A stretch of DNA of 64,000 bases from Furcasterigmium furcatum (lineage: Eukaryota; Ascomycota; Sordariomycetes; Glomerellales; Plectosphaerellaceae): positions 5,526,472 through 5,590,471 of the forward strand of contig BCIA01000005.1 of assembly GCA_001599815.1 (NCBI GenBank), given 5' to 3'. Of the stretch, positions 44,488 to 56,438 are shown piece by piece. The position numbers and the translations under genes were made by a program. Under the pieces are notes generated by a model. It was not told the DNA's origin and did not search any database. It was given only the letters and a program-made list of their open reading frames with translations. Position 1 is the first letter of the stretch; the number at the start of each line of letters is the position of its first letter.

Positions 44488-47402
44488 ATGGGTCTCTCTT
44501 CGAATCGGTACACGGACTCTGAGCCGTCCAGAGCAGAGCCGTACCCTGGCGATAAGCAGCTCCTCTCACCACAACATAGCAAAAGACGGCCAGCATGGAT
44601 GCGCCCTCGTCGCCGGGTTAAGCTGATTGCATTGGCCTCTCTCGCATGCCTGGCATTCATCGCATTGGCCCAATGGACACAGCTGTCCTCCCACAGAAGA
44701 CGCTCGGCGCTCTCCCTGGATCAATTACACCAGGATGTGCAGACGTGCCGGCAGCTCCGCCAGAAGCCGCAGGACCCGATAGGCCTGGGACGCGAGAGGA
44801 ACGCACGGTACATCGATGGCCAGAAGCCGACGCTCATCCAAAACGCGACTCTGTGGGTGGGCGAGGCCTCCGAGGGAACCAGCCCCGAGGACGATCGCAA
44901 GGGCAAAGGCTACTCCTGGACGCACGGCGACGTATTCGTCCAGTATGGGCTCATTCAGAGGGTCGAGGAGCACATCCCTCGTTCGGAGGTGCCCAAGGAC
45001 ACGCTCGTCTGGGACGCCGGAGGACGCCAGCTCACCAGCGGCATCATCGACATGCACTCTCATGCCGGCGTCGGTGCCCTGCCCGAGCTGTCCGGCACCG
45101 AGGACGTCAACGAGATGTCAGGCGACGTCACTCCCTACGTGCGGTCCATCGACGCTTTGAACCCGCTGGACCCCCAGCTTCAGGTCATCAAATCGGGCGG
45201 CGTGACGACCTCGCTCATACTCCCCGGGTCCGGCAACAACATCGGCGGCGAGGCGTTCGTGGTCAAGCATGCCGTCGGGAGCAAGGATGGAAGGCCGGAG
45301 ATCTCCGCCCAGGACATGCTGGCCGACCCCGAACGCGCTTGGAGGTACATGAAGATGGCCTGCGGAGAGAACCCGAAGCGCGTCTACGGCAGGATCGGGC
45401 GCGGGCCGTTCTCCCGTATGGGCGAGAGCTGGGAGTTCCGCAAGGCATTCACCGCCGCGGCCTCCCTCGTCCGGCGGCAAGACGACTGGTGCGAGGAGGC
45501 GCTGCAGCACGGCGCAGAGCGCATGGAGGACTACCTGCCGCAGGATCTCCAGTGGGAGGCCCTCGGTGCCGTTCTCAGGGGCCAGGTCCACGTCAACACG
45601 CACTGCTACACCGTCCCGGACCTGGAGGCATTCATTGACCACACGAATGAGTTCCGTTTCCCGCTGCGCGCGTTCCATCACGCCCATCAAACTTTTCTCG
45701 TTCCCGAGGTACGTTGTTATTCCTGAACCCTGAGCCTTTTTGACACCAGCGTCTGTAGATTCTCAAGAGGGCTTGGGGCGGCCGCCCTCCTGCATCCGCC
45801 CTCTTCGCCGACAACATGTTCTACAAGGCGGAAGCCTACGTGGGATCTGAGTACGCGGGCAAGATCCTCTGGGACCACGGCCTGACCCCCGTGTACGTCA
45901 GCGACAACCCCGTGCTCAACGCGCAGCATGTCCTCTTCGAGGCTGCCAAGGCATTCCGCTACGGCCTCCCGTACCACGCAGCACTGGCCAGCGTCACGAC
46001 GGCCCCCGCGGAGCTCCTAGGCCTCGGCAACAGGCTGGGCAAGATCAAGCCCGGCTTCGATGCGGATCTTGCCCTCTGGGACAGCGACCCGCTGAGCGTG
46101 GGCGCCGCGCCCGTGCAGGTCTGGATCGACGGCTTTGCCCAGTACGAGGACCCTGTGGACCTGGGCAAGCCGGTGACCAAACCGATCAAGGCGACTGGCT
46201 CTGATATCCCGGATGACCCCGTTTCCGTCGAGAATGTTGTGTTCACCGGCGTCGCTCGTGTCCTCCTGTCTGACCACGAGACGGAGTTGGGTAGCCTCAG
46301 CAACGTGGTTATTACTGATGGCAAGATCGCTTGCATTGGTTCTTGCGCCGATGAGATTCACGGGGCGTCTTCGCACAGGAGGGTTGACCTCGCCAACGGC
46401 TACCTAACGGACAGCTTCACCGCGTTCGGCTCCCTCGTCGGCCTCAATGCGATCGATGCCGAGAAGGACACGGATAATGGCCCCAGCGGGGGTTCCTTCA
46501 GCCGAGGAATCGACGGGCTGGCCCTGGACACCAAGAAACTCCAGGCGGCCCACCGGTACGGCGTCACGAAAGCCATCTCCGCCCCAAAGTTTACCGGCGG
46601 ATTCACGCACCAAGGGACCAGCGTGGGATTCCGGACGAACGCGCGACACGCTTTGGAGGAGGGCGCTATCTGGTCGAGCGACGTCGCGGTGCACTACACA
46701 CTCACCACGGCGGCCAAGCGCGGCGACACGCCGTCTTTCTCGAGCGCTCTGGGGTCTCTACGCAAGGCCTTGCTCGAGGCCGTCTCTGCCAACGAGACGA
46801 GGGCGAATCCGCACGACGAGCAGTCCTTCCTCAGCCAGGTGGTGAGCGGCAAGAAGCCTCTGGTCCTTACCGTCCATAGCGCAGACGTGATCACTGCCGT
46901 TCTGCGACTGAAAGGCGACGTCGAGGAAGCACTCGCGGCGTCTCGGCACCGCGACAGCATTCGCTTGGTCATCCTCGGGGGCGCAGAAGCCCATCTCGTC
47001 GCGCCAGAGCTGGCGAACGCCAGCGTCGGCGTCGTCCTCGCTCCGTTCCAGTCCTACGCCGGCAGCTGGGACCAGCGACGCGCCCTCACCGGCGCGCCTC
47101 TCACCAACGGCACGGCCGTCGATGCCCTGCTGGCCGCGGGCGTCGTCACCGCGATCGGGCTCGAGGAGGACTGGCTGGTTCGCGATCTCGGGCTGCTCGC
47201 GGGCATCGCGTTCCACAACGGCCGGGGACGCCTGGGCGAGAAGGAGGCCATTGCCCTGGTCTCCTCCAACATCTACAAGATGCTCGGAATATCGGAGCCA
47301 AAGTCGGGGCATTTCGTCGTGCATGAGGGGAGCCCCTTGGATATCGACGGCCATGTGCGGGCCGTGAGCAGCGGGCAGAGGGAACTTGTCCTGTTTGAGT
47401 AG
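44488..47402 (+). CDS. Membrane-anchored tandem amidohydrolase
   Basis: Two exons, 44488-45708 and 45759-47402, give 954 residues; the preceding in-frame GTG is not used. A basic stretch and one hydrophobic segment (VKLIALASLACLAFIALAQW) make it a likely type II membrane protein of the vacuole, ER or cell surface. The first amidohydrolase domain has the metal motif IIDMHSH, then VNTHCY, FHHAH and VSDNP, and ends with the usual AELLGLGNRLGKIKPGFDADLALW pattern, quoted here as LGKIKPGFDADLALW. A second, homologous half begins after about residue 570 (VVFTGVARVLL, then GKIACIG) but its HxH position reads LTDSFTAFGS. The first half should be an active metal-dependent hydrolase of imidazolonepropionase-like type, the second not. 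The substrate is unknown. Confidence 0.85.
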
Positions 47403-47842
47403 GGCGGTTGACGAGGTGAAGTCGAATACAGTTGACCATTTTCTGGCCTGATCGTACCACGAGAGACGTTGTGCACTAAGTGGTTAGCCGATATTTAGAC
47501 TCTTCTGGTCGAGGTACGGCTTCCGCAGAGTAGTCAGCAATGACACACTCCCGCGCGCGCGCGGGTCTGACAAATGCCTGGGCGGGCCGCCGCCGCCCCA
47601 CTTTCCGGCTCGGGACCTCCTGGGGCTGAAGCCGGATGCTTCCCTGAGCATCCCGGCTTATAACCTGCAAGTCCGCCGCTGGGAGGTACCGACCGTTGCG
47701 TGCGAAGATCGGTAATCACAACGGCGACATGTACATACGGCAACTCGTCACACCTATAAAGTATCTCGTCGGCTCGTACGTCGCATACGCAACCGTTCAG
47801 CACCTAGCAACCCGCACCTTCTCGACGACTTCACCAGCCATC
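47403..47842. other. Intergenic, promoter of the LigB gene
   Basis: About 440 bases between two plus-strand genes, with a TATA box near the right end. A cgcgcgcgcg dinucleotide run lies near 47552-47562. No gene is seen. Confidence 0.5.
47755..47761 (+). promoter_or_regulatory. TATA box of the LigB dioxygenase gene
   Basis: TATAAAG 82-88 bases upstream of the start ATG at 47843. Confidence 0.6.
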
Positions 47843-48739
47843 ATGCCGCGAGGCCCTGTCATCTGTATCTCCCACGGGGGCGGTACGTCCACTTCTGTCC
47901 TTGTTCAATTGCCCATACTGACATGACTAGGTCCCATGCCCGTCCTGGGCGACCCCGGCCACAAGGACATCGTCCGGTCCCTCACGGACCGCGTGCCGCG
48001 GATCCTCAGGCTCAACACCCCGGAGGCCCCCCGCGCCATCGTTGTCGTCACGGCGCACTGGTCCGAGCGCAACCCCAGCATCTCCTCCGGCTCCCGCCAC
48101 AGCCTGCTCTACGACTACGGCGGCTTCCCGCGCGAGGCCTACTCCCTCAAGTACGACGCGCCCGGCTCGCCCGACGTCGCCAGCGAGGTGAAGGCCGCCC
48201 TCGAGCAGGAAGGCCTCAAGCCAGTGCTCAACGACTCCAGGGGCTGGGACCACGGCGTCTTCATTCCCTTCCTGCTCATCAACCCCAAGGCCGACGTCCC
48301 CATCGTCCAGCTCTCCGTCCTGGCCTCCGAGTCGCCGGAGGAGCACCGGAAGATGGGCGCCGCGCTGGCCCGCCTCCGCGACTCCAACGTCGCCATCGTC
48401 GGGTCCGGCTTCGCCTCCTTCCACAACCTGCGCGAGATGATGGCCCTGTACTCGGCGAACCCCATCGAGATCGCCGACCTGAGCCGCAGCGTGACCGAGT
48501 GGTCTGACGCCCTGGGCGACGCCGTCGAGACCAGGGACGCGAAGGAGAGGGCCGCCAAGCTCGACAAGTGGAGGGACATGCCGCACAGTTATAGGATGCA
48601 CCCGCCCAGGGGCGGCGAGCACTTCATGCCCCTGCTGGTGTGCTCGGGCGCCGCGGGCGACGAACCCGCGGGCAAGTACAAGGACGACTTCCTGGGGATT
48701 GACATCTGGACATATTACTGGGGGGATGTGTCTCTGTAG
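47843..48739 (+). CDS. LigB-type extradiol ring-cleavage dioxygenase (DOPA 4,5-dioxygenase-like)
   Basis: Two exons, 47843-47882 and 47931-48739, give 282 residues. The metal-site histidines are in CISHGGGPMP, VVVTAHWSE and GWDHGVF, and the family string GSGFASFHNL occurs in the second half. The split inside HGGG by a 48-base intron keeps phase 1. Members open the ring of catechols such as DOPA using non-haem metal and O2, giving betalain- or muconate-type products, and are common stand-alone fungal genes. There is no signal peptide, so it is cytosolic. The stop codon is 81 bases from that of the convergent Cys-rich protein gene. The physiological substrate is not known. Confidence 0.92.
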
Positions 48740-48820
48740 GACAAGCGAGTGGAAAGCAACAAATGTTCATTGCGAAAGACTAGACAAGTCGCGGAGTCAA
48801 GCACGTATAGATGTGATGCC

Positions 48821-49750
48821 CTAGCACAGCTTGAGCAGCGATCCCAGAAGGCTGCACACAACGTCTCCGAGCCCACCAAGACCACCCAGGTCGTCCCAGA
48901 CCCCATCATTTATGACACATTCCAGTCCCGTCAAGAGACAATCCAGCCCAAGGGAATCGAGCGCCCCCTTGACCGTCGCGAAGACCCCATCCAGGACCTT
49001 CTCGACAGAATCCCCCAACCCAAGGTCCAGGCACTTGAGGCAGTTCTCGCCGTTATCCTCACACATCTCCTCGTTTTCATCTGATCGGTCAGCCGCATGT
49101 TACACTCCACGATTCTGGGAACTCACCATATCCGCAGTGCTTCTTGGGTGTTTTGGCGCACACCGGCTTTCCGCTCCTTTTCTTACACTTGTCGGCCTCT
49201 TCTCGCGGGAAGCTGGGATACTTGCACTTCCCAGGCTTCCCCTTCTTCTGATCCCATGTCTGCCCAGAAGAGCACCTAGGCTTCTTGCATTCCTCCGCAA
49301 TGGCCTGCTTCACCTGCGCCTCGCTCGACGTCTTCGGGACGGCGAGGGCGACATTATTCCCATCCCCGCGGCATGCATCGGCGGATGCATCTGCAGCGAT
49401 GAATTAGTCAAGTTCCTGCCACGCGTCATGAGACTGGACTCACCGTAGTTGCTGTAGTCCTTGGGGTGCGCCGTGCATCTCGCACATATCGTCTTGTAAC
49501 CTGGCTCGACGCGGGGCTTGGGCAGAGGCTCTGGGATGCACTTCCCCTTTCCGGCGTCCCAGAGCTGGCCAGTCGGACACTTGCATTGAGGCAAGACCTC
49601 TTGAGCCTCGTCGAACCATCCGGAGTAGAGACGTCCTCCCGTGCACGGGGTATCCTCTCCGCGGGAGTTGATGAGCAGCCTATGGCCCGGCTTTGACGTT
49701 GTCATGGCCGCCGAGCCCACGGCAAGAAGGAGGAGGTGCGTGAACAACAT
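48821..49750 (-). CDS. Cys-rich secreted protein with a duplicated module
   Basis: Three exons, 49444-49750, 49127-49390 and 48821-49080, give 276 residues. The start ATG at 49750 is followed by a signal peptide (LFTHLLLLAVGSAAM). Exon 1 holds CKCPTGQLWDAGKGKC and ends in NYG; exon 2 holds CSSGQTWDQKKGKPGKC and ends in GYG. Both modules stop at a phase-1 intron inside the same Gly/Asp-coding junction, and exon 2 is symmetric (phase 1-1). Exon 3 is different: an acidic Cys-containing start (MCEDNGENCLKC), then a Gly/Leu/Asp-rich, amphipathic stretch (LGLGDSVEKVLDGVF, DDLGGLGGLGDVVCSLLGS). In all there are about 20 cysteines, implying many disulphides. It fits a small secreted effector-like or cell-wall protein. 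No family is recognised. Confidence 0.78.
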
Positions 49751-49837
49751 GTTGATTGTGCCGGCTGCGGTAGCCTTGGTCGAGGGCTTGATGTGGAGAT
49801 GTGAGGGTTCGTTCAAGAATGCTCGGGGGTTGCTGGA

Positions 49838-49845
49838 TTTTTATA
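49838..49845 (-). promoter_or_regulatory. TATA box of the Cys-rich secreted protein gene
   Basis: TATAAAAA on the minus strand, 88-95 bases upstream of the start ATG at 49750. Confidence 0.6.
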
Positions 49846-50494
49846 CGTATTCAAAGAGCCTTTAGAGGGTGGCTGCAATGGGCCTCGCTGAGCTGATGAT
49901 AAATATTTAAATACAAATGGTCATTTTGAGAGGTTAGACATCTAAAGCCGGCAGGCAGTGCTTCTCGTGGCACCAAAGCGAGACAGGTATCAAAAGATCG
50001 GCCTCGCCGAGATGACTGGCTGATGGCGCTCCAGTTCAGCAGCGCAGGTTCCTCAGACATGTTTTAAGCCTCCAATATCTCAATATTTACTTAAGTACTT
50101 GCTGCTGGGTCGGCCGGCCCCGTCTATCCTGCGTAACCCTCCATCCGCGTGAATGCTGTCCAGCAGAGCTCCTTTATGATACCAACGCTGCTCCAAGCCT
50201 CGGACATGCTGATGAATCGCTACTCCTATGTCCTTATGAGAAAATTGTGTGGTCGTATCAGGCATCCTCTTTGTAAGTCAGTGATGCCCGGCATGCATCC
50301 GTTGCGGAGACTCAGCGTCCCAGACAACAAAATACAACGCTGAGAAATTTTCGTAGTACAATGAAGCGCCATGGGACAATGAGTACTTCGACTGAAATGA
50401 AATACCTTTAAGTTCAATGGCCTACTAGGAGGGTCGTAGAAAATATGGCCGGTCCAGGCATATTGCCATCCAGATACATTACGCTTTAATGCAA

Positions 50495-50629
50495 GAGGCC
50501 ATCTCGATTTCCTGCAATCAAGATAGATGCTATCTCGATTTCTTTGAATTAAGACAGAGGGTATCTCAATTTTCTATCGCGCGATCTAAAGTCTCCTGGT
50601 CGACATGGCTGATCCGAGGGCGGCCATCC
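50495..50629 (+). repeat. Dispersed repeat, copy A
   Basis: One of three related, diverged segments. It has an internal pattern of atctcgattt or atctcaattt words spaced about 35-40 bases apart, alternating with gaat-taag words, then a conserved end: gatctaaagtc, ctggtcg, then ccgagggcggccatcc. The same end, with substitutions, closes copies B and C. The origin is unknown: a degraded transposon end or a non-autonomous element are both possible. Confidence 0.6.
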
Positions 50630-51583
50630 GTTCTGTAACCCTATTGCCTACCTACTTATATCATTTCATCGAGAACTCAAAAGCACATGCTTACAAGTCT
50701 CGTATGCTGTGAAGCTGAAGAAGAAGGAAAAGGAAGAAGAGAAGGGAGAAGGAGGAGATGGAGACGGAAAGAAATATAGTCTGCCGTGCAGGGCAGAGGT
50801 AGAGAGCGCGGAAGGGGCGAGGGACTGATGGATGGCAGGAAGGTGCGAAGGTGCAGATGTCCGGAAGGTACGTGTCGGTCCTGGCAGACTGGACAACACC
50901 AAAAACTGCCAGGTTGCTCTGGGTCGTGATGTGCAACCAGCGATGCCCGTGACTACAGGTGAAAATGCCCCAGGAGGAGTCGATCATCGCGAATCCTTCC
51001 AAGAGGCCCCGTCTCGAGTGTCATCACCCGAGGTGGAATTGATTATACAGAGACTGAAGTGACGATCCAGAGCCACCTTCGAGGTTCATGTTCCAGAGAG
51101 CAAGAGAATAGAGGCTCACTCATAAGTAGCAATGCCTTCCTGATATGAAATTAACTCCGGAAAAGCTCACATTCAAGGTTGTTACAGGGGGCAAAAAGGG
51201 ACGGACAAGCTGGGTCCAGGACCGAGAATGACATGCCGCGACAGGTGGATGAATTCAGCAAACGCCTCATCAACAGCGCACAGCGAGTTCTAGCGCATGG
51301 ACTGAATCCTCGGTCATCGTGGGTCACGAGATCCCGACGTCCTTCGCGTCAGGTAAGTCCAGGGTCGATGCCTAAATAAGCCATGCTACCCACCTCCTCA
51401 GCCGAGCGCTTCTCGTGTCCCCCGACGAAAGAGAGACAGGTGTCAGAGGTTCAGGCTCGCCGAGACAGCCTCGCAAGGGGGATGGGTATTATTATAAATC
51501 ACTGCCGGGGTTCTACCTTTTCCAAGGCCACCGGCAACACCAGCGGCCGGCAGCGGTATACGCGCGCAGCCCCTGACAATCTC

Positions 51584-54500
51584 CTACGCAGGCAACTGGT
51601 TGATCTCGGAAAGGAGCTCACGGCCACCAGCTGCATCAGGGCGCCGGTTGACTGTTTGAGCTGCCGCAAGTCGGATACTCAGCCCTGCGGTCTCTACCGG
51701 ACGAGCTTCATCCCGTGTCAGGCAGTTTTCCTGAAGCAGCGACACAACCCAGTGGCGGCCTGCCTCTTGGGCCCAGGACAACACCGTCTGGCTGTCGTTG
51801 TCCTCCAAGTCGATATCCGCGCCATGAGCCAGCAGGCTCCGAGCGTTCTCCTTCGTGTATCTCCTGTCCTGGTGCTCGCCGCACGCGTACCAGATGGCCG
51901 TGCAACCGTCGTCGTCTCGCTCGTCGACCCTCGCGCCGGCCTCGAGCAGGATCTTGACAATATCCGGGCCGTTCTGCCACTCGATCCACGCTGCCTTCAT
52001 CAACGCGGTCATGCCCCTCGTGTCCCGTGCCTGGACGTCTGCACCCAGCTCGATCATTGTTTTGACGGCCTCGGGCTTCGACCACCGTCCGACATAAATC
52101 AGCGGCGTCTTTCCCAGGTTGTCCCTGGAATTGATGTCCGCCCCGTGCTCCACGAAAGCCCGAATACCACCAACATGTCCGTGCCGGACCGCGTATGACA
52201 AAGGTGTTCTGCCGCTGTTATCCCTAGAGTCGACATCTGCACCGCCTTGCAGGAGCATGCTGATCTTGCTAGCGGAAATAGAATCGGAAAACGGCGTGCG
52301 TGAAGCAACCCAGCACAACGCCGAGCGGCCCCGGTCATCCCGGGCGTTGGCATTGACACCCCTGGCCAGAAGCTCCCGGACCACGTCGACCATGTCGTTT
52401 CCACTGGCGGCGAAGGAGAGCGGCGTCCGCCCCCGGTGCTCCGTGCCGGCTTTGGGCGTGTCGATTTCGATTCCCGGGCATTCCAGTAGTGCGTGAGCAA
52501 GGTCTCTCTTGCCCGTTGCCAACGCTGCCGTGAGGGGCGTCCATCCCTTGTTATCCGTCCTGTTGACGTTGATTCCTCCGCCACCCAGCATGAATCGGCC
52601 GATAGCGGCGGAAACGGAACCGGCGGAATAGTAGTGCGATGGCGCGCCGGCGAGAGCGAGGAGAGGCGACACCCCTTGGTGGTCCACGCTATCGCGCTCT
52701 ATGCCATCCACAGCAAGAAGAATGGTCACCGAAGGCGGACGATGGTGCAGTGCGGCGTGGAAGAGGGGTGTTTGGCCCTTGAAATCCCGTGAATTGGTGT
52801 CGGCTTTGCCCGTGCGGAGAATAGATCGCATGATGTTCGGGAACAGCTCGTGGTCTCGATGGGCTATTCCGGCGGCCCAAGAGAGTGAGGATCTACCGTT
52901 CGGATCCCCGATGTCAGGATCGATGCCCTCTGCGGCGAGTAGAACGTTGACGACGGGCAAGCTGCACAAATTGCCAGCGATGTTGGCGGTCAGCGCCGTG
53001 AGGCCGTTCTGGTTCTTGAGGTTGACGTCCGTTTTCCCTGTCTCGAGCAACATCCGGGTAATGGCCTCGTTTCCGTTTGCTGCCGCAAGCCACAGCGCCA
53101 TCGGGCTTATTTCAATCGCCTCGCAGTCCAGAAGGGCTTTGACAACATAAAAATGATCGTGTTTCGTGGCCACAACGAGCGGTGCGAGTTCGACATGGCC
53201 GTTGTTGAAGTTGACATCAGCTTGGCCTGAAGCCAGGATGGCTTGCACCACACCACCGTGGCCGGACCGGGATGCCAGCAACAGCGGAGTCTCCCCCCGG
53301 TCATTCTTCGAGCCGACGTCGACTTCGCCAGTGTTCAGGAGAAAGGACAGGACATCCAGGCGGCCATTTTGTGCTGCGACTGAGAGGGGGGTCTGGCCGT
53401 ACAGGTCCGCGACGTCTGGATCAGCGGTGCCTGCTCCCAGTAGAGGCTCGAGGGCGCTAACAAGACCCTGCTCGGCTGCAAAGAAGATGGCGCTCCGGCC
53501 GTGAATGTCTCGTTTGTTGGGGTCAGCCCCGTGCTCAAGTAGCCAGCGGACCATGTTGATGCGGCCATGATATGCCGCGTACACCAATGGTGTACGGTTC
53601 CAGCTGTCTTCAGAGTCTATCTCGGTCAGACATCCGGGTAGATGCCGCGCAAGTTCTACGAGGCCATGGATCGAGACCAAGTGAAGCGCATTGAAAACAT
53701 CCGGGCATCCGTCGGGAGATTGGGGGTGGAGACCAAGCTGTTTGTGGAAGAGACATATGATGGCCCCGTTAACAGCAGGCGAGGAGGTCAGGAAATCCAC
53801 GAGCCGTGGCCAAGGCTGCCGAATGTCGCGGGCGTGATGGCCCCAATTTAGTGCTGCATATGCATAGAGCACGTTCTCCACGGTCGTCAACTCGGAGTAT
53901 TTCTCGTTTGGGTTGCGGAACTTGCTAAACGAGAGGTATGCGACGCAGGTGGTTGCGAGTTGGGTATCTGCTGTCGCGAACCATTGAGCCCATGACCGAT
54001 CAAAGTACTCCTGTGTTGTGTAATGGACCAGGCGGATCACGTTGCTCTCCTGGACGAGGGTGACCAGGCCGGCACATGCCGAGAGAATGTCCTCGACCCC
54101 TGATATGTTGTCTTCGTCGAACTCGAGCTCATCGGCCTCGACCGCCAGAGCATGCTGCAGTTCTGAGGCCGTCAATAGTTTCGTAGCCCGCGTGATCCAC
54201 GCAAGGGTCTCTTTGGCCAGTGCAGCTTGATCCGCGGGCTGGCCCTCGATGCGCAGCATGGCATCGTTGTATGCGAAGTCATACGCGTCAGAGCCCTTGG
54301 GGAGTCTTGCGAGCGCGGATTTCACTGCCTTTGGCGATCTCTTCCCCACGAGCGATCTGATGTGCAACTGGGCCAGCAGAAACCTGCGGCCGTGGTATGA
54401 TGAGCACACTGAAGGCCACTCCACATAGCTGGGGAAACTCACATTCCGTCTGTTACGTTGACGATCGAATTCCGGATCTCTTCCTGAAGTTGTGGACTGT

Positions 54501-55749
54501 TCTGGACAAAGGATGGCAGGTCGGATATCTGACCATCTAGATAGAGCCGGACATCGGTCTCGTGGGCCCTGATCTCGAGGCTGGGACTCTGCTCGAAGTA
54601 GCTCGCAATCTGTGGGATCAATCTTGAGGTAACGAAGAGATTGATGTTATGTTCGGTCTGGATCTGCAATATCTGTGAGAGGAACTTAGTCCGACTTGTT
54701 AGCTGGCACTCGTCGAGCGCGTCTATGACGAGGAAGACACGGGCAAAGGCGGGCAAGGTAGCCACGAGCGCCTCCGAGAGCACCTTGGACGAAGGGGGGC
54801 CTCGCTCTCCGTACGTCTGATGGATTTCTTGCAGCGCGCGCGGCAGCGGGTCGGTCTGGCCGGCGAGTTGCCTCGCAACGCTCCCGAGAAGGTCTTCGAC
54901 CTGTTGGTCGGCGTGCCGGTTGAAGTCGCAGTACACGAAAGCGACGCCGATGGGACGCTGGAGTTGGGCCATGTCTAGGAGATTTTCGACGACCACGGAA
55001 GTGAGGATCGTCTTCCCAGCGCCGGGGATGCCGGGGCAGAAGAGTGTGCCCTTCTCCCCGGATGCCCATGCCTTGTATTCGGGCGATTCCAGGAGCCATT
55101 TGCCCGTCCCAGGCTGTCTGCGGCGCAGGAAGTCGCTCTGCTGCACGGTATACTCAATGAGTGACAGCCATTTCAGTGTTTTCTGCCGCTGCTCGTTGAT
55201 GGCGAGGTCGGCCTGCCCGTCCTGTAGTACTTCTAGGCGGGCGGTGGTCTGGGCGGCGCTGGCGCTGAGGGCATCGATCACGACAGCCAGCTGCTTGGTG
55301 TTGCCCGTTGCGGCTGCCTTGATCTCCTGAAGAAGCCGGCGATTGTTGTTCTCAAGAGCGATCTGCAAAAGCCCCTTTTCCCTTTCGATGGCGGCAAGCA
55401 TCTCAGTGACCTGCTTCTCCTTGAACGGCCATGTGAGCGACGTAATGGTCTTCCTCCTGCCAGTTTCGGGCTTGAGCTTGGCCAATACTTCGATGAAGAT
55501 CAGCTCAAGCCGGCCGAGGGGCGCGTCTGGGGCCTCGAGAGCTTCAAGAGTCTGGCGCCACGCCTCGCCTTCTTCTGAGTCTTCGGCCTCGTCGCTCAGC
55601 TGTTGGAGAGTCGATTCGAGAGCGCGCACCTCCTCTCGCAGCCTCCTCCGGTCTTGCGTGGCACCGGTGGCCGAGGTGATGGCCCTGACGACCTTGACTG
55701 AGAGTCCGATGACGGCGATGGCGCTGGCGGCCGCGCCGAATGGCTCCAT
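51584..55749 (-). CDS. NACHT-ankyrin STAND (NLR-like) protein
   Basis: Two exons, 54443-55749 and 51584-54383, give 1368 residues; the intron lies in the codon after VTDG and restores MFLLAQLHIRSL, the usual family string. The N-terminal helical domain (EPFGAAASAIAVIGLSVKVV, then coiled-coil-like sequence to about 190) fits the Helo-like N-terminal class of fungal STAND proteins. The NACHT NTPase has Walker A GIPGAGKT at about 240-247 and Walker B VFLVIDALDEC at about 337-347. From about 665 to 1320 run some 16 ankyrin repeats (e.g. RTPLSYAVRHGHVGGIRAFV, then HGADINSRDNLGKTPL). Relatives act in heterokaryon incompatibility and probably in fungal innate immunity, where the repeats sense a ligand and the N-domain triggers death. 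No neighbour gene encodes a HET or HeLo partner. Confidence 0.92.
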
Positions 55750-56334
55750 GGCCAGAGCTTCGCCGGCGCAACGGCAGGGCTTGGTGCGAGTGAGAAGGAC
55801 TGTCCGAGTTTCTCGGTCGCTTGCGGGGTTGCATCATCTTCGTCTACCTAAGTTCTTGCCACAGGCGGGCAGCCTCGTCCGGAGGCCTCGTACAGCACGT
55901 GCAGCTGGGGGGCGCTGACTGCTTGGATCTGCACTGCGGGGGGTCCTGATGATGCCTCATGTGTGTCACTCCCTCAGCCCATGATTGTAGTTTTTTTAAA
56001 GAGGGAAGGTGTATCCCATCTACATAAACATGCTACATTGAGGCTTTACGATTGTTGTCTGATGAGGGGACACTGGAGGTCGCCATGGATGGGGCGGTGC
56101 GTTTGCACCGCCACTGTCACACTGCAAGGGACCTTGGTTGCTTAGGTGTGATTCGTCTGTAACATCCACTGGCGGTCTAAGCAGAGAAGAGGCTCGAAGG
56201 CAGACATGTCTTTGAAGAGGCACGAAGGTCGTGGAATACATGGCGAGTCGAGCGATGCTATCGTCCAGATATGCTGTCTTCAGTGCCGCTCAAAGTCGAT
56301 TCGGCAGTCCTTGGAATTGCTTCCGGTTGAGTCA

Positions 56335-56438
56335 GAAGCTATTTCAATTTTCCGAGGTCAGGAGAGAGGCCGTCTCAATGAGCTGAGGCTTGATCTGAAG
56401 TCTGGTTGAGTGACGGTTCCGAGGACGAGCGGCCATCC
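56335..56438 (+). repeat. Dispersed repeat, copy B
   Basis: Related to copies A and C. Recognisable words are atttcaattttc, gaggccgtctcaat, gatctgaagtctggt and gttccgagg followed by gcggccatcc. It is in the same orientation as copy A and more diverged in its first half. Confidence 0.55.

Larger units (their letters stand above)
49751..51583. other. AT-richer intergenic region with a dispersed repeat copy
   Basis: About 1.8 kb that is visibly more AT-rich than the gene blocks. It holds a TATA box at its left end and one copy of the three-copy dispersed repeat. No gene is recognised. The right end is the 3' flank of the NACHT-ankyrin gene. Confidence 0.55.
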
